A DNA stretch of 64,000 nucleotides from Candidatus Eiseniibacteriota bacterium (GTDB lineage: Bacteria; Eisenbacteria; RBG-16-71-46; CAIMUX01), in contig JACKCR010000002.1 of assembly GCA_020633975.1 (NCBI GenBank), forward strand, positions 1,674,001-1,738,000, written 5' to 3'. Below the pieces are notes generated by a model that saw nothing but the letters and a program-made list of their open reading frames with translations, did not search any database and had not been told where the DNA came from. Position 1 is the first letter of the stretch. Every line of letters starts with the position of its first letter. A program made the position numbers and the translations under genes. Below, one piece after another: positions 39,298-49,323 of the stretch.

Positions 39298-40637
39298 GCG
39301 GGCTCCGCTCCGAAGAAGTGCACGAGGACCCGGTCGCCAGCATCCACATGGGTCGCGTCGGACGGCAGCACCACCACGCCGCGCGTGCGTCCCATCGCAA
39401 TGTAGTCGCCGGACCCGTGGTAGCCGACGGGAGCCACCTCCCGGAATCCAGTCTCGGTTGCCGCCGTCGCTTCGATCGGTACGAAGTGGGTCAGACCGGC
39501 GGGGCGGTCCAAGGTCCGTCCGGCGATGCACACTTCCGTCACCGGACCAGGAAACGTCGCGCCAGCACTTGCCCGAAGGAAGGGCAGCAGGAACTCCCAG
39601 GCGGTCACGAGCACGGAGAAGGGATTCCCCGGCAGTCCGAACACGGCACGTGCGCTCGGTCCGCGACCCCGCGTTGCGAAGAGGAACGGCTTCCCCGGAC
39701 GGATCGCGATCCGGTGGATGTGGATCCGAAAGCCGGCATCGCGAAGAGCGGCCGGAACGAAGTCCCTCTCCCCCATCGATACGCCGCCGGTAAACACGAG
39801 GACGTTCGCCTTCGCTCCCTCGATCCGCCTCGCCAGCTTCCCTGGATGGTCGGGAACACGCCGCATTGCGGCGGTTCGAACCCATCCAGACGCCGTGAGG
39901 AGAGAGCGGAGGAGCGGGCCGTTCGAGTTCCGGATCTGATCCCACCGTGGGCGTTCGTGCGGCTCGACCACCTCGTCACCGGTGGCGAAGATCTCGACGG
40001 CCGGTTGGGGACGCACGGGAACGCGCGCCGCTCCCACACCTGCGAGCACCGCGATGTCTTGCGGACGGAGGCGCGTTCCGGCCCGCAGTACGGAGTCCCC
40101 CTTCTTCGCGTCGGTTCCTCGGGCAGCGATGGCGGGCTTGTCTCCTCCCGCCAATCCCGTCTCGATCGCCGCGCGCACGGATGCGAGGTATGTGGGGTCG
40201 ATTCGAACGCGACCCTCTTCGGGAACGGAGGTCTTCTCGACCGGAACGACGAGGTCCGCGCCAGGCGGGACGGGAGACCCGGTCGTGATGGACACCGCGC
40301 TACCGGGCGCCAGTGACTTCTTCGACGGCGCCCCGGCCACGATCCTGGCAACGACCGGATACTCGCAGACGAGCTCCGCTCCATCGCCAGGAGACGGAGA
40401 GCCACCGTCCCTTCCGTCTGCGCCTGCGTACGCAACCCGAACGGCGTAGCCATCGAGCGTCGCACGGTCGAACGGCGGAACGTCTCGATCCGCTCGCACC
40501 TCGCGGGCGAGGACGAACCCGGTCGCTTCCTCGAGCGCGACCGAGATCGGACGAGGCTTCAGGGCATGTTCGAAGATGACCCTGCGAGCGTCGTCCGCGG
40601 AAAGGAGCGGCGCGGGTTCGTGGACTCGACGTGTCAT
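39294..40637 (-). CDS. moeA: Molybdopterin molybdenumtransferase
   Basis: 447 residues; the ATG (40637) overlaps the stop of the upstream decarboxylase gene (ATGA). MoeA inserts molybdate into adenylated molybdopterin. Visible motifs are LSADDARRVIFEHAL and RDVPPFDRATLDGYAV at the N-terminus, GSAVSITTGSPVPPGADLVV, IFATGDEVVEP with IRNSNGPLL, VFTGGVSMGERDF and the C-terminal RPGKPFLFATRG and FGLPGNPFSVLV. Domain IV (AGRTLDRPAGLTHFVPIEAT) is complete. The overlapping genes moaC and mobA follow. Confidence 0.93.
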   Translation of the reverse strand: MTRRVHEPAPLLSADDARRVIFEHALKPRPISVALEEATGFVLAREVRADRDVPPFDRATLDGYAVRVAYAGADGRDGGSPSPGDGAELVCEYPVVARIVAGAPSKKSLAPGSAVSITTGSPVPPGADLVVPVEKTSVPEEGRVRIDPTYLASVRAAIETGLAGGDKPAIAARGTDAKKGDSVLRAGTRLRPQDIAVLAGVGAARVPVRPQPAVEIFATGDEVVEPHERPRWDQIRNSNGPLLRSLLTASGWVRTAAMRRVPDHPGKLARRIEGAKANVLVFTGGVSMGERDFVPAALRDAGFRIHIHRIAIRPGKPFLFATRGRGPSARAVFGLPGNPFSVLVTAWEFLLPFLRASAGATFPGPVTEVCIAGRTLDRPAGLTHFVPIEATAATETGFREVAPVGYHGSGDYIAMGRTRGVVVLPSDATHVDAGDRVLVHFFGAEPA

Positions 40638-42121
40638 CGGCTCTCTCCCTGCGCCGAGGTCGCGCCAACTCTCGTGATCTCGTCGTGCGTGGATCGGAGC
40701 GCGCGCCACACCGACTCGATTCGGCTCGTGTCCGTGCGCAGGTTCCCGATGGCCGCGCGGATCGTGATCCGCCCTTCGAGCCGCGTGTGCGCGAGGAACG
40801 CGATCCCGCTCCTCGTGACGCGTTCTGCGAGGAGTTCGTTTCTGCGGTCGAGTTCGCTCTCGTCACACTCCGGCCAACGGCCACGGAAGCAGACGGTGGA
40901 GAACGGGACGGGAGCTGCTACCTCGAACCGGTCGTCCTCCTCGATCCATCCAGCGAGGAGCTGCGCGAGCCGACAGTGGGAACGGATCCGCTCCCGGATG
41001 CCGTTCACTCCGAAGGTGCGAAGTACCCACCAGAGCTTGATCGCTCGAAAGCGTCGTCCGAGCTGGAGCCCGTAGTCCATGAGGTTCACCGCATCGTCGG
41101 TCGTGTGCAGGTAGTCCGGAACGAGTTGGAAGGCACGGCGCAGCACGTCCCCATGGCGGGTGAAGAATGCGGAGGCATCGATCGGCACGAAGAGCCACTT
41201 GTGCGGATTCATGACGTAGGAGTCGGCGCGCTCGAGTCCGCGGAACGCGTCCCTCATCTCGGGCAGGACAGCGGCTGCACCGGCGTAGGCGCCGTCGACG
41301 TGCAACCAGAGCGACTCACGCTCGCAGATGTCCGCGATCTCAGGGACCGGGTCGATACTCGTGGTCGACGTCGTTCCGATCGTGGCCACGACCGCGAGTG
41401 GGCGCCATCCCGCGGCACGATCCTGGGCGACCTGCTCGGCGAGAACGTCCGCTCGCATGCGGAACTCGGCGTCGACCGGGATCTTCACGAATCCGACCTG
41501 TCCCAACCCTAGCCCGATGCAGGCTTTCTCGGCGGAGGAGTGCGCCTGATCCGAAGCGTAGACGCGAAGCCTCGGATAACCCGGAGCGGCCAGGCCTTCG
41601 CGCCGGACGTCCATCCCCTCCACGGACTCCCGCGCGGCCGCAAGGGCGAGGAACGTCGACATCGACGCGGTGTCGGTCAGCATCCCGAACCAGTCGGATG
41701 GCAAGTCCAGCATGTCACGGAGCCAGCCCATCATTGCGAGCTCCACCTCGGTCGTGGAGGGCGAGCTCTTCCAGAGCATCCCGTTCGTGTTGAACGCGGA
41801 CGCAACCAGTTCGCCGAGGATTCCCGGCCCGGATCCGGTGATCCCGAAGTACGCGAGGAACCCGGGATGATTCCAATGCGTGACGCCAGGTACGACGATC
41901 TCGTCGAGGTCGCGTAGCAATCGGTCGAACGGCTCCGGATCTTCTGGCGGCGACGCCGGGATCTGCGCAGCGATGTCCCCCGGAGCCACCGGCGGAACGA
42001 CGGGCAGCTCGGGAAGTCGCTCGAGATATCGGGCCACCCACTCGATCGCAGCGAGGCCCGCCTCCCGGAACTCGTCCGGGCTCCAGTCTCCGTTCGGGGC
42101 GTGCGGATTGCGTTCGTTCAT
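40634..42121 (-). CDS. Pyridoxal-phosphate-dependent aromatic-amino-acid-type decarboxylase
   Basis: 495 residues; ATG at 42121 with GGGAG about 10 bases upstream (ATG at 42130 is too close to it). Group II decarboxylase features: VTHWNHPGFLAYFGITGSGP, MLTDTASMSTFLALAAARES, YASDQAHSSAEKACIGLGLG (PLP-stacking His), WLHVDGAYAGAAAVLPEM (Asp to the pyridine N) and YVMNPHKWLFVPIDA (Schiff-base Lys). Overall it resembles tyrosine/DOPA/tryptophan decarboxylases; GTTSTTSIDPVPEI is also typical. Substrate is unknown. It is translationally coupled to moeA, an unusual partner with no known metabolic link. Confidence 0.9.
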   Translation of the reverse strand: MNERNPHAPNGDWSPDEFREAGLAAIEWVARYLERLPELPVVPPVAPGDIAAQIPASPPEDPEPFDRLLRDLDEIVVPGVTHWNHPGFLAYFGITGSGPGILGELVASAFNTNGMLWKSSPSTTEVELAMMGWLRDMLDLPSDWFGMLTDTASMSTFLALAAARESVEGMDVRREGLAAPGYPRLRVYASDQAHSSAEKACIGLGLGQVGFVKIPVDAEFRMRADVLAEQVAQDRAAGWRPLAVVATIGTTSTTSIDPVPEIADICERESLWLHVDGAYAGAAAVLPEMRDAFRGLERADSYVMNPHKWLFVPIDASAFFTRHGDVLRRAFQLVPDYLHTTDDAVNLMDYGLQLGRRFRAIKLWWVLRTFGVNGIRERIRSHCRLAQLLAGWIEEDDRFEVAAPVPFSTVCFRGRWPECDESELDRRNELLAERVTRSGIAFLAHTRLEGRITIRAAIGNLRTDTSRIESVWRALRSTHDEITRVGATSAQGESR

Positions 42122-42156
42122 GTCCCGCATTCTCCCGGTTCTTCCAGGGAAAAGCA

Positions 42157-42187
42157 AAGCCGCCGGAGCGGTGCGCCCCGGCGGCTT
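42157..42187 (-). terminator. Intrinsic terminator after the Cys-rich protein gene
   Basis: AAGCCGCCGG (42157-42166) pairs perfectly with CCGGCGGCTT (42178-42187), loop 11 bases. On the minus strand the stem ends in CTTTGCTTTT, 28 bases after the stop of the Cys-rich gene. Confidence 0.8.
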
Positions 42188-42214
42188 CATGAGTATCGCT
42201 CGTTCGAGTCGGGC

Positions 42215-43045
42215 TTAGCCGTTGATGGCCTCACCGACGCCGGACGTCATGAGTGCGGTGTGAACGACGGAGTCGCAAGCCGTATCCGCACCGTTGCCAC
42301 GGACGGAGACGACGACGTAGCCGGCACCCTCGGTGTGGCTGAACGTGAGGCCGTTCTGCGCTGCCGTGTTCGTGCAGGAGACGTTGCACATGTTGGAGAG
42401 CTTCTCGACACCGTTGCCGGTGAAGATGTAGTCGACGCCACCCGGGACCGCGACCTTGGTGTACTGCATGCCCTTCGGGAGCTGGTACTGCGCCGTGGTC
42501 GTCGAGGTGCAAGCGCCAGAGGTCGTGCAGGCACCAGCGGAAGCACCCTTGGCGGAGCAGCTGCCCGAGGAGGCCTGCATCATCGCGCCATTGGAGGAGC
42601 AGCTACCGGCGGAAGCCTGGGTCATCGTGGCCTTGGAGGAGCAGCTACCGGCGGAAGCCTGGGTCATCGTGGCCTTGGAGGAGCAGCTACCAGCGGAAGC
42701 CTGCGTCATCGTGGCCTTGGAAGAGCAGCTACCAGCGGAGGTGTTCATGGCCGAGTGAACCGACGAGCAGCTGCCGTTCGAGGTCTGCATCGTCGCGCCG
42801 CTCGCGCAGCAGCTTCCGGCGCTTGCCTGCTGAACCGAAGCACCCTGGGTGCAGGCGCCGTTGCTGACCGTCTGGACCGCACCCTTCGTGGCACACGCGG
42901 CGCCATCGGCAGAGGTGGTCTTCGCGGTGCAGGAGGAGGCGGAAGCCGAGGAGGTACACGCGCCGCCGGAACCGGCGGTCGCAGCAGCGACGGCGAAGCC
43001 AACGATGGCGAGCGCCGGAACGGCATAGGCGATGAGCTTCTTCAT
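42215..43045 (-). CDS. Secreted Cys/Ser-rich protein with 14-residue tandem repeats
   Basis: 276 residues; ATG at 43045, GAAAGGAC upstream. Signal peptide MKKLIAYAVPALAIVGFAVA with cleavage near ATA/GSG. The mature N-terminal ~165 residues are low complexity with 14 cysteines, including near-perfect 14-residue repeats of SSKATMTQASAGSC encoded by 42-base DNA repeats (42592-42759 on the plus strand). The C-terminal ~80 residues are a different, folded-looking domain (LPKGMQYTKVAVPGGVDYIF, CNVSC, GYVVVSVRGNGADTACDSVV) with three more Cys. Regular spacing of single Cys suggests disulfide cross-linking, metal binding or surface attachment. No family is recognised. A long leader with hairpins precedes it and a good terminator follows. 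Confidence 0.8.
   Translation of the reverse strand: MKKLIAYAVPALAIVGFAVAAATAGSGGACTSSASASSCTAKTTSADGAACATKGAVQTVSNGACTQGASVQQASAGSCCASGATMQTSNGSCSSVHSAMNTSAGSCSSKATMTQASAGSCSSKATMTQASAGSCSSKATMTQASAGSCSSNGAMMQASSGSCSAKGASAGACTTSGACTSTTTAQYQLPKGMQYTKVAVPGGVDYIFTGNGVEKLSNMCNVSCTNTAAQNGLTFSHTEGAGYVVVSVRGNGADTACDSVVHTALMTSGVGEAING
42592..42759 (-). repeat. 42-bp tandem repeats in the Cys-rich gene
   Basis: Units begin at 42592, 42634, 42676 and 42718 (plus-strand TTGGAGGAGCAGCTACC...). The first two are almost identical and the later ones diverge by a few bases; the last is partly degenerate. The 42-base length keeps the reading frame. Confidence 0.9.
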
Positions 43046-43381
43046 GAGTGCGTTCGTCCTTTCTAAGGGTCCGGGGGGAACCCACCCGGCTGTTCCCACG
43101 ACCTGATGTCGATCCCTGCTATCTGGTCCCAAGGGCAAGACTCCCCGGGCCTTGTAACCGAGTCGCCCTTCCGGTTGGAGGGCGACGGCGTAAGGGTATA
43201 TGCGTAATTCGACCGAGTGTTCCCTTTTTTTGCGTGGAAACTTCCGTCGTCCGCGGAAAGTGGGTGCCGGACGGGCCCGAGAGCCGAGTGTCGCCATTGC
43301 GAAGTCAGCTGCCGGGCGAAACCACCCAGGGTCCCAAACGTCTAAACGATTGTAACCAAAATCTTTATGAGATTCTCGAGA
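43046..43381 (-). promoter_or_regulatory. Long leader and promoter region of the Cys-rich gene
   Basis: No gene in 336 bases. On the minus strand a -10-like TATACC (43201-43196) precedes a perfect 8-base hairpin, GTCGCCCT/AGGGCGAC, with a 9-base loop (43163-43187), then GGGAAC/GTTCCC complementarity nearer the start codon. A leader of ~150 bases with defined stems suggests post-transcriptional control. A T7 run (plus strand, about 43225) and an AT-rich patch (43345-43375) border the cyclophilin gene end. Confidence 0.4.
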
Positions 43382-43999
43382 TCAACGAGAGGAGCGGACA
43401 CCGCGGTCCACTCGGTCGGCCGACTCGATCAAGACCGGCTCCACGGGCACGTCTTCCCGGCCGTTCACGGCCGTCGTGGGGACCGACTGGATCGCGTCCA
43501 CGACATCCATCCCGTCGACCACCCGTCCGAAGACCGCGTAGCCGTTTCCGTCTTCGGAAGAGGCGTAGTCGAGCCGTGGGTTGTCGACGACGTTTATGAA
43601 GAACTGGCAGGTGGCGCTGTCGGGGTCGCCCGTCCGGGCCATCGCGATCGTGGCCCGCTCGTTCCGGAGCCCGTTGTTCGACTCGAGCGGAATCGGCGTA
43701 TAGGTGTTGCCCTTCTTCCTCATGTCGACGGTGAAGCCGCCCCCTTGGATCATGAACCGCTCGATGACGCGGTGGAAGATCGTCCCGGAATAGAAGCCGG
43801 AGTCGACGTACCGGAGGAAGTTCTGGGTGGTGATCGGCGCGCTCTTCGCGTCGAGTTCGAGGGTGATGTCTCCGAGCGAGGTCACCAACCGCACGCGGGG
43901 ATGGGTCTCGTCGGCATGAGCCGAGTTTGCCGCCGCTCCCGCAACGAGTAGCGTCAAGGCCACGACCGGCGCGAGGAAACGGGTTCTCCTGATGTTCAT
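43382..43999 (-). CDS. ppiA: Periplasmic peptidyl-prolyl cis-trans isomerase, cyclophilin type
   Basis: 205 residues; ATG at 43999 after GTGGAGATCCG. Signal peptide NIRRTRFLAPVVALTLLVAG ending near SAHA/DE. The cyclophilin core is intact: RLVTSLGDITLELDAKSAPI, FYSGTIFHRVIERFMIQGGG (catalytic Arg in FHR), QFFINVVDNPRLDY and YAVFGRVVDGMDVVDAI. It accelerates proline isomerisation during folding of exported proteins. Short bacterial type similar to E. coli PpiA in length. It points away from korA; no obvious operon partner. Confidence 0.92.
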   Translation of the reverse strand: MNIRRTRFLAPVVALTLLVAGAAANSAHADETHPRVRLVTSLGDITLELDAKSAPITTQNFLRYVDSGFYSGTIFHRVIERFMIQGGGFTVDMRKKGNTYTPIPLESNNGLRNERATIAMARTGDPDSATCQFFINVVDNPRLDYASSEDGNGYAVFGRVVDGMDVVDAIQSVPTTAVNGREDVPVEPVLIESADRVDRGVRSSR

Positions 44000-44355
44000 C
44001 GGATCTCCACTCTGTTCGTCCGCGGGATCCCAGGGCGGCTCTCGCCCACCCCACCCACGCTAGCAGACCCCATCTGAGCGGGCAAACGTCACATCCCACC
44101 CAGACACCTACCTGAAGGGGTTCTACCCCGGAGGGCGCCCCGAGGGTCCTCTTTCGGCCCCGAATGGCCCGAAGACGGTCCCGGGAACTCCCCCCGCTGG
44201 GGACGCGGCGGCCAGACTCCCCTACTGCCTATCGGCACGTCAGTTGTTGGTCTTCGCCTCCTGTGTTACCTTCCCGCGGTTGTTCTCCCAAGTATCCGCA
44301 CCCAGCAGGCCGTCGAAGCCACTTCGTACGGGCTCATAGAAGACGAAGATCGAGG
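44000..44355. promoter_or_regulatory. Divergent promoter region between ppiA and korA
   Basis: No gene in 356 bases. Toward korA, TTGTTG (44244-44249) with TTACCT (44266-44271) at 16-base spacing is a weak promoter candidate, giving a ~80-base leader. Toward ppiA, TTTGCC and TAGCGT at 18-base spacing lie on the minus strand near 44050-44090. Confidence 0.3.
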
Positions 44356-46217
44356 ATGGGCACCGAAGACACCTCTACTCCCCGGCACGAGCACGCACTC
44401 TCATCGGTCACGATCCGCTTTGCGGGAGACTCCGGCGACGGGATGCAGCTCACTGGCTCGCAGTTCACGACCTCCACCGCTTTGGCAGGACACGACCTGG
44501 CGACGCTGCCGGACTTCCCTGCGGAGATCCGCGCGCCCGCCGGAACCCTTCCCGGCGTGAGTGGATTCCAGCTTCGGTTCTCCGGGGACGAAGTCTTCAC
44601 GCCGGGTGACGATCCCGACGTGCTCGTCGCGATGAACCCGGCAGCTCTCCGCGCCAACATCGGGGATCTCAAGCCGGGTGGCCTCCTCATCCTGAACGAC
44701 GACTCGTTCAAGCAGAAGGATCTCGACAAGGCCGGGTGTGAGAGCGATCCACGCGAAGACGGTTCGCTCTCCGCGTTCCGCGTCATTCCCGTCGAGTTGA
44801 CCCGACTGACTCGAGCCGCCGTCGAAGAGGTGGGGATCGACAACCGGAGCGCGGACCGCTGCAAGAACTTCTTCGCGCTCGGCATGGTCTATTGGCTCTT
44901 CGAACGGAGCATGGAGTACACCGAGGAGTGGCTAGCGAAGAAGTTCGCGGACCGTCCTCTTCTCTACGACGCGAACCGACGGGCGTTGCTCGCGGGATGG
45001 GCCTACTGCGAAGCGACCGAACTCTTCGCCGAGCGCTACGTCGTGCCGCGGGCGAAGGTAGAGCCGGGTCTCTACCGGAACATCTCGGGCAACGCTGCGA
45101 TCTCCCTGGGGTTGGTCGCGGCGGCCCACCGCTCCGGCCTCCGGCTGTTCTACGCGTCCTACCCGATCACACCGGCCAGTGACGTCCTGCATGAAGTTGC
45201 GAAGCTCAAGAATCACGGAGTGATCAGCTTCCAGGCCGAGGACGAGATCGCCGCGGTCGCGGCAGCTCTCGGGGCGAGCTACTCCGGAGCTCTCGGAGCC
45301 ACGTGCACGAGCGGGCCCGGAATGGCGCTCAAGGCGGAAACGATGGGACTCGCGACGATGGTCGAGCTCCCACTCGTCATCGTGGACGTACAGCGCGGAG
45401 GACCGTCGACCGGGCTTCCGACGAAGACGGAACAGGCGGACCTCCTGCAGGCACTCTATGGACGTCCCTCGGAAACCCCGACCCCGGTTCTCGCCGCGTC
45501 GACTCCGGCGGACTGTTTCGGGATGACGCTCGAGACCGCCCGGATCGCCGTCAAGTACATGACTCCCGTGGTGCTGCTCTCGGACGGCTACCTCGCAAAC
45601 GGAGCGGAGCCGTGGAAGGTGCCGGAGGTCGAGGATCTGCCGTCCTTCCCTGCGAAGTTCGTGGACGAAGTGGACGGCTTCCTGCCGTATGCCCGGAATG
45701 CGGAGACGCTGGCCCGCGGTTGGGCGGTTCCTGGAGTCGCCGGGCTCGAACATCGGGTCGGTGGCCTCGAGAAGCAGGAGACGACAGGCAACGTTAGCTA
45801 CGCTCCTGCGAATCACGAGCGGATGATCCGCCTACGTGAGGAGAAGATCGCTCGCATCGCGGATGACATCCCACTCCAGACGGTGGACGGCGTGGAATCT
45901 GGCGAACTCCTCGTCGTCGGATGGGGAAGCACCTACGGAGCGATCACGGCAGCCGTGCGCGCAGCGAGGGCCGAGGGTCGCGCGGTGGGACACGCACACG
46001 TGAAGTACCTGAACCCGTTCCCCAAGAACCTCGGCGAGGTTCTCTCTCGTTTCGAGAAGATCCTCGTACCGGAGATGAACCTGGGTCAGTTGGCACTCCT
46101 TCTCCGCGCGAAGTTCGGTGTCCCGACCGAGTCGCTCACGAAGGTCCAAGGGAAGCCGTTCACGGAAGCGGAAGTGTCGGGCCGGATTCGAGAACTGACG
46201 ACGCGGGGAACGAAGGC

Positions 46218-46221
<4 letters not shown>
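44356..46221 (+). CDS. korA: 2-oxoacid:ferredoxin oxidoreductase, alpha subunit (gamma-alpha fusion)
   Basis: 621 residues; ATG at 44356. The first ~190 residues are the gamma domain (VTIRFAGDSGDGMQLTGSQF), followed by the pyrimidine-binding alpha domains: RLFYASYPITPASDVLHEVA, ISFQAEDEIAAVAAALGASY, GATCTSGPGMALKAETMGLA, VDVQRGGPSTGLPTKTEQAD. The C-terminal segment (VGWGSTYGAITAAVRAARAE) is the usual transketolase-C-like part. With KorB it oxidatively decarboxylates 2-oxoglutarate or a related 2-oxoacid using ferredoxin; this two-subunit form occurs in aerobes and anaerobes. The stop overlaps the korB start (ATGA). A longer upstream frame is open but has no better start. Confidence 0.92.
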
Positions 46222-47225
<1,004 letters not shown>

Positions 47226-48438
47226 GCTGAGCGGACGCGTCTCCCCTCCCTGGCCAGCGCGAGCTGGTAGACGTTCTCGACCTGATCGGCGATCCGAGTC
47301 CACGAGTACTGCTCCGCGTACTCCGCGCCCTTCTCTCCCAACACCCGACGCGCGGTCGCGTCAACTAGGAGATCGCCGAGCGCACGCGCCCACGCGGCGG
47401 CGTCACCGGGAGCCACGACCCTGCCGGCGTTCGATGGGGAGAGAACGTCGACGTAGCCGGGAATCGACGAGGCGAGAACGGGAAGCCCCGCGGCGAGCGC
47501 CTCGAGTAGAACGATCCCGAAGGACTCACCGTGGGTGGCCGGCGCGACGAACAGGTCGGCACACTCGTACTCGTCGCGTCTCTGTGCGTCGTCCACCGTA
47601 CCGAGGAAACGCACGGGAAGGCGGCTCACGGCGGCATGCTCTCGTAGTGTGCTCTCGAGCGGCCCGCTCCCCACGATCCTCAGTTCCCATGAGGGAACGT
47701 CGCCGCACTCTGCCAGGAGCGAGAGTGCGTCGAGGAGGACACCGTGGCCCTTGCGGGGGTCGAGTCGCCCCAGGGCCAAGATGCGGATCGGGCTGGAGGG
47801 CGACTCTGCCGATGCATCCGAACTTCCGACTGCGGCGCTCCTTCGGAAGCCGCGCAGATCGACCCCATTGGGAACGAGGTGGTACTCCCCCGGGAAAAAG
47901 CGACGCACGTGCTCGCGCGCCGTTCGCGACACAGCGATCCGCGCGGCGAGCCGGGCGGCAACCGGCGCGAGTACGGGAAGAAAGGGAACGTACCCCCAAG
48001 GATGCCGCCCCGCGCTGTGGAAGGTCGCCACTTTCGTCGCGTCGAAGTAGGTCATCGCCGCAATCGGAAGGAGGGGTTCGAACGGTGAATGCACGTGGAT
48101 GAGGTCGAACGCGCGTCGATCGAGTCGAGCCAGCCCGAAGCCGAGTCCCGGTTCCACGACCACGGACACACTCGCGCCGTTGAACGAGAGCGTCCGCGTC
48201 GTCCCGACCCGTTCGATCCGGCCCCCGGCTTGGATCAGCTCTTTGGCGCCTTCGGCCACGGGAGGATGTCGCAAGGCGTCCCGTTCGGACCACGAGTCCG
48301 TGTCCGGGACCCGCCCCGTCAATACCGTGACCTGATGGCCCCGCCGGAGCAGAGCGAGAGCGAGGTGGTGGACGTGTTCCCCCACTCCACCCCGCACCGG
48401 ATGATAGGACTGTGTGACGAGACCGATTCGCAGCACGG

Positions 48439-49227
48439 TCAAGCTCCCCCTGCCAGATGCTCGTCTCGAAACAGCAGCCAGCGTTCTGGATCCTCCCGGA
48501 CCGTATCTACCAGATATCGCATGAGGCGCGCTTCCCAATGAGTCGACGCAACGTGAACGCGTGTCGAGGAAACGTCTGCGGGCACCGTGAGCTCGGTCTT
48601 ACGCACCTGGAACGTCCCTCCCAAATCCCGCTCGCAAAGCACGCCCTCGACGCGCACACCGTGCCGGGCGGCGAGAAGCGCGGCAGACCTCACGCCCGCA
48701 GGGAGGTTTCGTCGGGGCAGAACGTCGTGACCAACCCCACGAGTACGTGAGCCGCCGCCGAACGGGTCGCCATCGAGGTGAAGGAGAACCCGACCGCCGG
48801 CCCGCAGCGTCCGAGCGAGTGCGCGGTGTGCCCCGGCGCCGGGATGGACGACCACGCCTCGTCGCTGAAGCCAGCGGACGAGCCACGGACTGACCGCCCG
48901 GTGGAGTTGCGTGCCGGCCACCGTGTGAATCGGCCGGTCCGGGTTTCCCAATGCGCGGGCCCCGACGATCCAGTTGCCCCGATGGACAGACACGTAGAGC
49001 ACTGGACCGGGGTCCCTCGGGCGAAGCTCGTCCCCCAGTGGATCGAGCGGCGCCAACGGATGCCGATGCCCGGACAGCTCCGCCAGTACCTCGCAGACGA
49101 ATCTGCGATGACGCCCCACGGCCGCGGCATGGTCGACCCCGTCCGCCGTCCCGAGGACGGCCCGACACGCCGCGGCGTGGCCGAGGGCGCGCTCTTTCTG
49201 CCCGAATCCGATCCCGAGGGTCCGCAT
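48439..49227 (-). CDS. LpxL/HtrB-type lipid acyltransferase, divergent
   Basis: 262 residues from the ATG at 49227; a TTG at 49263 would add 12. Neither has a good ribosome site. The acyltransferase motif is VLYVSVHRGNWIVGARAL (HxGNW family form of H(X)4-5E), followed by HTVAGTQLHRAVSPWLVRWL, LRAGGRVLLHLDGDP and a substrate-groove segment. In this family the enzyme acylates a lipid sugar such as lipid A or PIM. The expected Glu after HRGNW is replaced (HRGNWIV), so catalytic detail may differ. It is followed by a GT4 glycosyltransferase gene two bases away, a pairing seen in glycolipid pathways. Confidence 0.72.
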   Translation of the reverse strand: MRTLGIGFGQKERALGHAAACRAVLGTADGVDHAAAVGRHRRFVCEVLAELSGHRHPLAPLDPLGDELRPRDPGPVLYVSVHRGNWIVGARALGNPDRPIHTVAGTQLHRAVSPWLVRWLQRRGVVVHPGAGAHRALARTLRAGGRVLLHLDGDPFGGGSRTRGVGHDVLPRRNLPAGVRSAALLAARHGVRVEGVLCERDLGGTFQVRKTELTVPADVSSTRVHVASTHWEARLMRYLVDTVREDPERWLLFRDEHLAGGA

Positions 49228-49311
49228 CCCCCGATGAAAGGCCGGATTGGCCAATCGCCGCAACCTTCAAGTCCACGAAGGGTTCCGGTTCCAAATCAAC
49301 CGAACTCGCCC

Positions 49312-49317
49312 TATGCT
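49312..49317 (+). promoter_or_regulatory. Candidate -10 TATGCT six bases before an ATG
   Basis: TATGCT ends six bases before the ATG at 49324 and TTCCAA lies 17 bases upstream as a weak -35. There is no ribosome site, so a leaderless start is suggested. Confidence 0.35.
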
Positions 49318-49323
49318 GCTCGG

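Noticed and set aside
42592-42759. CRISPR-like direct repeats
   Set aside because: The 42-base units are contiguous, in frame with a secreted protein and have no spacers.
43046-43201. c-di-GMP riboswitch in the Cys-rich gene leader
   Set aside because: Hairpins exist, but the conserved GEMM core bases and tetraloop/receptor pattern were not found.
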